Shown piece after piece: positions 1-5,850 of a stretch of DNA of 6,879 nucleotides (positions are counted from its first letter, which is position 1; each line of letters begins with the position of its first letter). The notes beneath the pieces were generated by a model. That model was not told where the DNA came from and searched no databases. It saw only the letters and a list, made by a program, of their open reading frames with translations. Position numbers and translations under genes: made by a program. This DNA comes from an uncultured bacterium. Lineage in GTDB: Bacteria > Armatimonadota > Zipacnadia > Zipacnadales > Zipacnadaceae. The stretch covers positions 1 to 6,879 of the forward strand of contig CALFVE010000192.1 of the NCBI GenBank assembly GCA_937928475.1, given 5' to 3'.

Positions 1-50
1 GCCTGCGCTACGCGGGGAAGGCTGCGCCAGGCGGAGGGGCCGGCACGCGG

Positions 51-102
51 AAAAACTGCGGCACGCCAAGCGGAGAGCACTAGGCGGCGGCCACTGGCGT
101 GC
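51..102 (-). terminator. Possible intrinsic terminator of the downstream histidine kinase gene
   Basis: On the minus strand GCACGCCA (102 to 95) can pair with TGGCGTGC (68 to 61), an exact 8-bp stem. The large loop includes the stop codon at 82-80. Five bases after the stem comes a run of five T (55 to 51). With one mismatch and one bulge the stem can be extended towards the T run. The large loop and the gap before the T run make it weaker than a textbook terminator. Confidence 0.35.
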
Positions 103-1714
103 GGAGGGCAGAGGGTGGGGACGGGGCGGGCTCGGCGCGGGGGAGGGTGAGCACAAAGGTGCTGCCTCGGCCTACTTGGCTGCGCACCACGAGGTCTCCA
201 CCGTGCTTGCGGGCGAGCAGGCGGGCCATGTACAGGCCCAGGCCGAGGCCCGGCGAAGCGGAAGGGGTGCGAGCCGGGCCTACCTGGGCGAACTTCTCGA
301 AGATGACCTCCAGCGCCTCAGGAGGCACCCCGGGGCCGGTATCCCGGACCCAGAGGTGAACTGCTTCGGGAGCGACCTGGGCTCCGAGGGTAACCACACC
401 GCCGGCCGGGGTGTGCTTCAGGGCGTTGTCCACCAGGTTAGTTAGAATCTGCACCAGGCGGTCAGGGTCGCCTAGCACCGCCGGCAGTCGCGGTGGCACC
501 TCGCTGCGCAGCGTCGTGCCTTGGGCGGCCGCGGTGAGCGCGAAGAGGTCTTGCACGCGACCCGCCACCTCGCTGAGACAGACGCGTTGCTTGGTCAGCA
601 CAAAGTCGGGATGCTCCAACCGCGTGATCTCCAGGATGTCGGCTACCAGCCGCGACAGGCGGTCGGACTCCCGCTCGATAGTGGCGGCGACCCGCTCCCG
701 TTCCGCCTCGCTGAGCTCCCCGGCCACGCCGCTCAGCACCTGCGCCATCACCCGCAAGGAGGCCAGCGGAGACCGCAACTCGTGCGAGATCAGGCCCAGC
801 CCCTTCTCCTTGAGGCGGGCGCGGGCCTTGAGGTCGGTCACGTCCTGGACAATCACCACCCAGCCCAGGGGCCGGCCGTTGACGCTGCCGCAAGGGACGG
901 TGACACAGCGCAGGTCGCGGGTCTGCTTGCCCTCCAGCGACAGTTCCCGGGTCACCGTCTGGACTGGTTGCTGAAGCACGTCACCCAGCAGGTGAAGTAG
1001 CACGGCGTAGCCGGGGGCGCCGCCGAGTTCCGAGAGATGTCGGCCGGCGACCTCCTGCAGGTCCGCTCCGCACATCTCGCCCATGCGGGGGTTGGCCAGA
1101 AGCACCATGCCGTCGCTACCGACCAGAACGACCCCCTCGGTGAGGTAACTCACGATCCGCTGATTCGCTTGCCGTTCGCGTTCGAGAACTGAGGCCAGGG
1201 CCCAGGTGAACCAAGCCACTGCGATAACGACCAGCAGACGTCCGGCGAGGTCCCAGATCAGCGCCAGATTCGCTTCGGGCTGCGCCGCCGCCAGAACGCC
1301 CTGCATACAGGCCACTAGTATGGCGGTTAGGGGGAGAGCCCAGGAGAGGTCACTGAAGAAGGCGGCGGCAAAGACAACCACCAGCAGTGGGAGAAAGCGG
1401 AAAGGACTGTCAAAACCGCCAGTGGCCACGATGAACAGCGAAAGCCAAGCCAGGTCGAAGATGATCAGCAGCGCCACCGCCAGGGGTAAGCGGCCGCCGA
1501 GCAGAAGCAGGTCCCAGCGCAAGAAAAACAGACTCCAGACCGAGACGAGGGCCGCCAGCGCGAGGGCCGTTGCGGCCAGAGCCGGGTTGGTGAAAACTAG
1601 CTGTCGGGCCACCACGGTGACGGCTATCAAGTAGAAGACCAAGACGGTCCGGATCTTGTCCGCCTGACGAACTAGCCCGAACTCCAGATGTCTTTCCGCG
1701 GCCGGGCGACGCAT
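80..1714 (-). CDS. Membrane-bound PAS sensor histidine kinase (second of a tandem pair)
   Basis: A 544-residue sensor kinase that would autophosphorylate on histidine and pass the phosphate to an unseen response regulator. Six hydrophobic segments lie at about residues 21-41, 45-64, 76-98, 107-120, 126-142 and 159-176. A short charged linker (ERERQ) and a PAS domain (about 185-295) follow. The HisKA H-box is SHELRSP with H311. The HATPase_c boxes are N430 in NLVDNALKHTP, DTGPGVP at 458-464, FEKF, and GLGLGL at 489-494, so the catalytic core looks intact. A Pro/Ala tail ends the protein. I chose the ATG at 1714 because the protein then aligns end to end with its 548-residue neighbour (LEFGLVRQADKIR against VEFDLIRTVDKAR); a G-rich stretch (GGGGGGAA) sits 8 bases upstream. 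ATG at 1768 or GTG at 1930 would add 18 or 72 residues with no counterpart in the paralog. The specific signal and partner are unknown. Confidence 0.9.
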   Translation of the reverse strand: MRRPAAERHLEFGLVRQADKIRTVLVFYLIAVTVVARQLVFTNPALAATALALAALVSVWSLFFLRWDLLLLGGRLPLAVALLIIFDLAWLSLFIVATGGFDSPFRFLPLLVVVFAAAFFSDLSWALPLTAILVACMQGVLAAAQPEANLALIWDLAGRLLVVIAVAWFTWALASVLERERQANQRIVSYLTEGVVLVGSDGMVLLANPRMGEMCGADLQEVAGRHLSELGGAPGYAVLLHLLGDVLQQPVQTVTRELSLEGKQTRDLRCVTVPCGSVNGRPLGWVVIVQDVTDLKARARLKEKGLGLISHELRSPLASLRVMAQVLSGVAGELSEAERERVAATIERESDRLSRLVADILEITRLEHPDFVLTKQRVCLSEVAGRVQDLFALTAAAQGTTLRSEVPPRLPAVLGDPDRLVQILTNLVDNALKHTPAGGVVTLGAQVAPEAVHLWVRDTGPGVPPEALEVIFEKFAQVGPARTPSASPGLGLGLYMARLLARKHGGDLVVRSQVGRGSTFVLTLPRAEPAPSPPSALRTPVAAA

Positions 1715-1815
1715 ACCGCGGGTTCCCCCCAACTGTGTTTGTGCTCTCTCAACTCCTCCGCCGACCATCAGAAGCCTGACCCTGTTGCTTGAGAAATAAT
1801 TGCATTGACCTTGAG

Positions 1816-1843
1816 TTTGGCCATCTCCGTGGCGGAGACCAAA
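1816..1843. repeat. Interrupted inverted repeat between the two kinase genes
   Basis: TTTGG (1816-1820) pairs with CCAAA (1839-1843), and TCTCCG (1824-1829) with CGGAGA (1833-1838). The loop is TGG and there is a three-base bulge (CCA). It lies about 100 bases upstream of the chosen start of the downstream kinase, next to an AT-rich patch (about 1791-1806). It could be an operator or an RNA hairpin. No T run follows on the minus strand, so it is not a convincing intrinsic terminator. A second GC-rich hairpin, CCGCCC/GGGCGG (1923-1928 and 1933-1938), sits just after the upstream kinase stop and also lacks a T run. Confidence 0.45.
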
Positions 1844-1960
1844 CGCGGGGGCGGTGCTGAACAGAGCCAATTCGGCCGGTGCGCACCCACACGTGAAGGC
1901 GGCGCCCGGCGTGGTTCCTATGCCGCCCACGGGGGCGGGCTCCGTGACAGCCGCCGGCCG

Positions 1961-3607
1961 TCAAGCGCTGGCAGGCGCCGACGAGGGGACCGGCACGGTT
2001 TCGCTGACCGCCTTCTCCTCGACTTGCGCCAGGGGAAGTATCAACCGGAAGGTAGCGCCGGCTCCCACCTCACTTTCGACGATCAGGTCGCCACCTTGCT
2101 TGCGGGCCAGGAGCCGGGCCACGTACAGGCCCAAGCCGACGCCGCATCTCCCGCCCGAACGCTCCCGCTCCCCGGGTGCCTGCCCGAACTTCTCGAAGAT
2201 GACCTCATGCGCTTCCTGGGGAATCCCGCAACCGGTATCGGTCACGTCCAGTTCACCGCGGTCGCTGCCGACGCGGGCCGTCAGGCGGATTTCCCCGCCT
2301 GCTGGGGTGTACTTGAGGGCGTTGTCTACCAAAGCGGTCAGAATCTCCACCACGCGGTCAAAGTCGCCCGACACCGCCGGCAAGCCTTCGGGAACTTCGG
2401 CGATCAGGGCTATGCCCGCCTGCTGAGCGCGCGGTCCGTGGAGGGCCACAAGCCGCCGGACGATGTCGTCCCAGGCCAAGGGGGCTTTCGTCATCGTCCA
2501 GTCTTCCCGCTCCATACGGGCGACATCCAAGGTTTCGGCGACCATGCGAGCCAGCCGGTGGCTCTCGCTCTGAATGGTCTTGATGGCCCTCTGCCGGTCG
2601 GCCTCGCTCAGTTGGTCAGCCATTTCGCTGAGAATCTGCGCCAGCATGGTCATGGAGGCCAGCGGGGACTTGAGTTCATGGGACAGGAGCCCGAGGCCGG
2701 CCTCTTTGATGCGAGTCACCGCCTTGATGTCGGTGAGGTCCTCGACGATGACGGCCCAGCCGAGCAGTCCGCTGTCGGCGCAGCGACAGGGTACGGTTGT
2801 GCACCGCAAATCGCGCGTACTCAGACCTTCGAGCGTGATATCGCTGACTACCTCGACTGCCGGCTGGCGCAGTGCATCGCCCACTAGCTTGCGGAGAACG
2901 GCAGCCCCCGCGCGCTGCGCGATCTCGGCCAGCGGGGCGCCCACCAGGTCGCTGGGATTAACTCCGCACAATTCACAGAACTGCGGATTGGCGAGGAGTG
3001 CTTTCCCGTCCGGCGCGACCAGCAGCACGCCTTCGGGCAGGTGCTGGATAACTGCTGCCTTCGTCTTCCGTTCTCGCTCGATCACCCCCGTCAGTTTCCA
3101 AACCAGCCAGGCAATCACGAAAAGCACCATCAGCCGTCCGCTAGCAACCCACGCCTCGTGCCCGTGGCTAGCGGGAGCCTGAGAGTAGACGATCATCCAG
3201 ACCAAGGCCACCAAGACGGCGGTGAGGGGGAGCGCCAAGCCGTAGGTGCTAAAGAGAACCGCCGAGAAGATGACCGGGACGAGCAAGAGGGAACCAAAGG
3301 GGGTCTGCCATCCCCCCGTAGCCATGATTATGGCGGCGGCTATGCCCACATCGAACAAGATGAACAGCCCCACGACCAGCGGCAGCCGGCCGCGCACGAG
3401 CAGTTCGTCCCAGCGCAAGAAGAAGTAACTCCAGACCGAGGCCAAGGCGGCCAAAGAAACGACCACGCCGACTAGGGGCATGGTCGTCATTCCTGACCTG
3501 GCTGCCATCAGGAGCAGCGCGGCGAAGCAGAAGGTCAGGATTATCCTGGCCTTGTCCACGGTGCGGATCAAGTCGAACTCCACGTACCTCTCATCTTGGC
3601 CCCCCAT
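1961..3607 (-). CDS. Membrane-bound PAS sensor histidine kinase (first of a tandem pair)
   Basis: A 548-residue sensor kinase, paralogous to the next gene along its whole length. Six membrane segments fall at about 21-38, 42-64, 75-96, 104-121, 124-142 and 157-175. The loop between segments 3 and 4 reads GGWQTPF (98-104). A PAS domain follows (about 185-295), beginning near PEGVLLVAPDG. The kinase core has the H-box SHELKSP with H310, the N-box with N429 (LVDNALKYTP), DTGCGIP at 457-463, FEKF at 471-474, and GVGLGL at 489-494. It should therefore be an active inner-membrane kinase of the HisKA class. The ATG has an excellent Shine-Dalgarno site, AAGGAGG, 5 bases upstream (3619 to 3613). A strong terminator separates it from the oxidoreductase upstream, so it probably has its own promoter in 3608-3800. 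A gap of 246 bases precedes the next kinase, so co-transcription is possible but not shown. No cognate regulator is visible. PilS- or RegB-like kinases have a comparable layout, but I cannot assign a named family. Confidence 0.93.
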   Translation of the reverse strand: MGGQDERYVEFDLIRTVDKARIILTFCFAALLLMAARSGMTTMPLVGVVVSLAALASVWSYFFLRWDELLVRGRLPLVVGLFILFDVGIAAAIIMATGGWQTPFGSLLLVPVIFSAVLFSTYGLALPLTAVLVALVWMIVYSQAPASHGHEAWVASGRLMVLFVIAWLVWKLTGVIERERKTKAAVIQHLPEGVLLVAPDGKALLANPQFCELCGVNPSDLVGAPLAEIAQRAGAAVLRKLVGDALRQPAVEVVSDITLEGLSTRDLRCTTVPCRCADSGLLGWAVIVEDLTDIKAVTRIKEAGLGLLSHELKSPLASMTMLAQILSEMADQLSEADRQRAIKTIQSESHRLARMVAETLDVARMEREDWTMTKAPLAWDDIVRRLVALHGPRAQQAGIALIAEVPEGLPAVSGDFDRVVEILTALVDNALKYTPAGGEIRLTARVGSDRGELDVTDTGCGIPQEAHEVIFEKFGQAPGERERSGGRCGVGLGLYVARLLARKQGGDLIVESEVGAGATFRLILPLAQVEEKAVSETVPVPSSAPASA

Positions 3608-3648
3608 GGTACCCTCCTTGATGGCGGCGTGCTCAATTTTCGCTCAGG

Positions 3649-3693
3649 AAACGCTAAATATCTCTACCCACTTGGGCTTGCCCGTAAACGTTA
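3649..3693. repeat. Direct repeat pair in the leader of the first kinase
   Basis: On the minus strand TAACGTTTACGG and TAGCGTTTCCTG agree at 9 of 12 positions. On the plus strand their cores are AAACGTTA (3686-3693) and AAACGCTA (3649-3656), 37 bases apart start to start. They lie 42 to 86 bases upstream of the kinase ATG. Direct repeats of this kind often mark response-regulator binding, but chance similarity is not excluded. Confidence 0.25.
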
Positions 3694-3804
3694 TTTCTTC
3701 TTATTTCTCCTTCTTGAGCGAGATTCTAATGTCCATCATCTCGGCCGAAGGCCCGGGTCTGCGGAGCAAGGAGCCTGGGTTCGAAAGAGGGGATACCACA
3801 AGTG

Positions 3805-3833
3805 AAAAGGGGATGGCGAAAGCCGCCATCCCC
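3805..3833 (-). terminator. Strong intrinsic terminator of the oxidoreductase gene
   Basis: A perfect 10-bp stem, GGGGATGGCG (3809-3818) against CGCCATCCCC (3824-3833), encloses a 5-base loop. On the minus strand TTTT (3808 to 3805) follows immediately. It starts 27 bases past the oxidoreductase stop codon, the expected place for a rho-independent terminator of that gene. It also insulates the kinase genes downstream. Confidence 0.85.
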
Positions 3834-3860
3834 GGAGGCACTCCGTACGACCGGGTGAGG

Positions 3861-4901
3861 CTAGACGCGCACCTCGCGACCCTTCTCCCCGGACTTGTAG
3901 ACGGCGTCCAGGATGCGCTGCGTGATCAGGGCCTGCTCGCCCGGCACCGGCGAAGGCCCGCCTTTGCGCACCGCCTGGGCAAAGGCGTTGCATTCGTTGT
4001 AGAAGCCGTCGGCTCCGTCGAAGATACTGGCCTGAGGGGTGGAGTTGGTCAGCACCCCGTTCTCCTCTTGCACCAGGGTGGGCGGCCACAGGTAAACCGC
4101 GCCTTTCGTCCCGCAGACCAAGACCTGGTTCGTCTCCTCCCGCAGATTCAGGGCCCAGGAGGCGCCCAGCGAAAGCGTTCGTCCGTCCGCGAAGCGCACG
4201 AGGGCAACCGCAAAGTCCTCCGGCACCGTGTAACGCTTGATATCGTGCTTCATCAGCGAGGGGCGGTTGGCGATCTTCAGGTAGGTGCCTGCGCTTACCG
4301 TCACCGGCTCCGGGAAGTCCATGAGGTGCAGGGCCATATCCAGGACGTGAACGCCGATATCGTAACAAGGCCCGCCGGCGGAAGCCGCCTTGTCAATGAA
4401 GGCGCCCCAGGCCGGCACCCCGCGGCGGCGCAAGTACTCGGCTCGCCCCCAATAGATCTCGCCCACCAGCCCCTGACTCACCCAGTGCTTGCACAGTTGC
4501 CCTTCGGTGGAAAAGCGCATCACTTGGGCGACCATGAGCAGCCGCCCAGCGTCCTTCCCTGCCTGGATCATTTGCTCCACCTCGCGGGCTGAGGTGGCTG
4601 CCGGCTTTTCGACCAGGACGTGAGCGCCGGCCTGCAGCGCGGCGACAGTGGGCTTGGCATGAGCGGCGTTGGGGGTGCACACGTCCACGATGTCCAGGTC
4701 AACCGCGCTGAGCATCTTGCGGTAGTCCGCGAAGCATCGCTCGGCTGGGACCCCCCACTTCTCGGCGCTGGAACGCAGCGCCTGGGGATTGATGTCGCAC
4801 AAGGCGACCACCTCGGCGTCGGCGATTTTGTCCCAGGCGGCCAGATGGGCCTGGGCGATGCCGCCGGTGCCGATGAAACCGACTCTGAGGGCTTTGGCCA
4901 T
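3861..4901 (-). CDS. Gfo/Idh/MocA family NAD(P)-dependent oxidoreductase
   Basis: A complete 346-residue cytoplasmic dehydrogenase, a normal length for the family. The N-terminal Rossmann fold opens with RVGFIGTGGIAQAH; the dinucleotide-binding glycines are at 8, 11 and 13. The strand VVALCDINP ends in D36, which would contact the cofactor ribose. The family signature EKP is at 98-100 (HVLVEKPAA). The C-terminal catalytic domain has the typical GGPCYDIGVHVLDMALHLM segment, where D181 and H185 are the expected catalytic residues alongside K99. Relatives oxidise or reduce sugars, inositols or related polyols; the substrate cannot be read from the sequence. The ATG has GGGAGGAA upstream, with 9 bases between GGAGG and the start. 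The gene stands alone: a terminator follows it, and the neighbouring operon upstream is divergent. Confidence 0.95.
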   Translation of the reverse strand: MAKALRVGFIGTGGIAQAHLAAWDKIADAEVVALCDINPQALRSSAEKWGVPAERCFADYRKMLSAVDLDIVDVCTPNAAHAKPTVAALQAGAHVLVEKPAATSAREVEQMIQAGKDAGRLLMVAQVMRFSTEGQLCKHWVSQGLVGEIYWGRAEYLRRRGVPAWGAFIDKAASAGGPCYDIGVHVLDMALHLMDFPEPVTVSAGTYLKIANRPSLMKHDIKRYTVPEDFAVALVRFADGRTLSLGASWALNLREETNQVLVCGTKGAVYLWPPTLVQEENGVLTNSTPQASIFDGADGFYNECNAFAQAVRKGGPSPVPGEQALITQRILDAVYKSGEKGREVRV

Positions 4902-4980
4902 GGCTAGGTTCCTCCCGCTGAAGGCTTGAGTGCGACCACAACGGGCGGGTATTCGAGCAGGCAGGGGAGAACACCTTCTT

Positions 4981-5124
4981 GGAGGCGAGAGGCGGGAAGC
5001 GGGATGCGCGAGGGGAGGCGGGTCGAACGAAGGAGCGAGTCAGTCGCGCGCCTGCCCTCAGCCCGACGAGAACCGCGGCACGAGGGCGCCCGCCTGCTGC
5101 TCCCGCTTCTCGCTTCCCGCTTCC
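4981..5124. repeat. Long imperfect inverted repeat built from AGCGGGA-type heptamers
   Basis: The left arm (4981-5004) and the reverse complement of the right arm (5101-5124) match at 20 of 24 positions. All four differences are transitions, so some would pair as G-U in RNA. Both arms are made of heptamers: GGCGAGA, GGCGGGA and AGCGGGA on the left, and AGCGGGA, AGCGAGA, AGCGGGA on the right when read on the minus strand. A second inner pairing, AGGCGGG (5016-5022) with CCCGCCT (5089-5095), extends the symmetry. It resembles dispersed intergenic heptamer repeats or a MITE-like palindrome more than an operator. Confidence 0.65.
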
Positions 5125-5205
5125 AAGGAGGAGTGTGGGGGAGAACGTCGAAAGGGCCATCGAGCAGAGCCGGGAGTGGACAGGTAGCGGGCCGCCAGAC
5201 CCCCT

Positions 5206-5211
5206 GGGAGG
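5206..5211 (+). promoter_or_regulatory. Ribosome binding site for the zinc-ribbon gene
   Basis: GGGAGG lies 7 bases before the ATG at 5219 and supports that start. A GTG at 5135 in the same frame, with AAGGAGG just 3 bases before it, would add 28 residues and is a less likely alternative. Confidence 0.6.
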
Positions 5212-5218
5212 TTTTGAG

Positions 5219-5850
5219 ATGGCCGCACCCGAGCGAATCTGTCCGGCCTGCGGGGCGGAGGCAACTCCGGAGGCCTGCACCTGTCCCCGGTGCGGCGCCG
5301 AGCTGGCGGAGGCGGCGCGCTCCCTGCGCCGCCGGCAGCGATGCCACCTTCTCCGGCGGGGGGAGTGCCCCCGCCCTTGGCCACCCCGGTCCCGCCGCCG
5401 GTGCTTGGTAGCGAAGCCTCCTGGGCCCAGGCTTCACCCTCGACGACTGTCGCTGACCTTCAGCCAGCGCCTCCTCCCCCGAGAGCGTCTGCAAAGGCGG
5501 CAGAGGGCGTTGAGGTCCGGCTGCGCACTGCGGAAGCGCCCGCGGCGACGCCCTGGTCCCCCCAGGCTGTGCGCAGGACGCGGACCGCCACGAGCGAGAA
5601 GTATCAGATGGAGAGTCGCACCGGGCCCGCGGCGGGTGCAGTTTCCGCTCTGTTGCTAGTGATGACGGCAGGCGTAGGCTCGGTCGGAGGGCTGGGCGCG
5701 CTGTTCGGCTGGGAGCCAGGGCCGGCTGCGGCCGGCCAGCAAACTTCTGGTCCGGTGCCTTCGTCTACACTATCACCAGCCCTGGACTCGCCGTTCCCCT
5801 CAGTTTGGCGCTGGGCAGTTCTATCTTGCCGCAAGGAGGAGGAACTGTAA
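5219..5850 (+). CDS. Zinc-ribbon, proline-rich, single-pass membrane protein; apparent frameshift
   Basis: No named family recognised. From the ATG at 5219 the reading begins with a zinc ribbon: CPAC at residues 8-11, CPRC at 22-25 and an extra C20. This frame then turns into an Arg/Pro-rich sequence ending at 5659. The -1 frame, open from about 5290 to the TAA at 5848-5850, instead gives a Pro/Ala linker and one hydrophobic segment (5635-5709, AGAVSALLLVMTAGVG onward) with basic residues before it, then a short tail. A cytoplasmic zinc ribbon, Pro-rich linker and membrane anchor form a common bacterial architecture. I therefore read this as one gene with a frame change between about 5290 and 5363. 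The run of six G at 5358-5363 is one candidate site. It could be a sequencing or assembly indel, a real inactivating mutation, or recoding. The stop overlaps the next ATG by one base (TAATG), so the two genes are probably translationally coupled. Confidence 0.55.
5833..5842 (+). promoter_or_regulatory. Ribosome binding site of the baeRF gene
   Basis: AAGGAGGAGG ends 7 bases before the ATG at 5850. It lies inside the last codons of the zinc-ribbon gene, where it is translated as KEEE. This fixes the baeRF start and supports coupling of the two genes. Confidence 0.75.

Larger units (their letters stand above)
4902..5218. other. Divergent intergenic region
   Basis: This 317-base stretch separates the oxidoreductase (minus) from the zinc-ribbon/baeRF genes (plus) and must hold promoters for both directions. 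I see no convincing -35/-10 pair for either. Its main content is the heptamer inverted repeat at 4981-5124. Open frames crossing it read as low-complexity Arg/Pro/Ser translations of the repeats and are not credible genes. Confidence 0.6.

Noticed and set aside
1..79. Gene fragment at the left edge
   Set aside because: Too short, with no recognisable reading or start; only the tail of the possible terminator can be seen there.
1715..1930. Extended N-terminus of the second kinase, starting at GTG 1930 or ATG 1768
   Set aside because: The extra residues have no counterpart in the paralog, no good ribosome site precedes either start, and the stretch contains hairpins and AT-rich DNA typical of a gap.
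1805..2887. Long plus-strand open frame opposite the first kinase, and similar frames opposite the oxidoreductase
   Set aside because: They run antisense to clear kinase or dehydrogenase genes, have no recognisable domain, and are expected by-products of GC-rich coding DNA.
3640..3720. Riboswitch in the first kinase leader, such as a cyclic-di-GMP type
   Set aside because: A GGGC-AA-GCCC mini-hairpin and an unusual base composition caught the eye, but the conserved cores of the known classes I can recall are absent.
3723..3728. TAGAAT on the minus strand as a -10 box for the first kinase
   Set aside because: It is a good -10 match, but no acceptable -35 lies 16-18 bases upstream, so it is not listed as a promoter.
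4979..5218. Arg/Pro/Ser-rich frames through the divergent intergenic region
   Set aside because: They are translations of the heptamer repeats and lack domain features; only the part from 5219 has a zinc ribbon and a fitting ribosome site.
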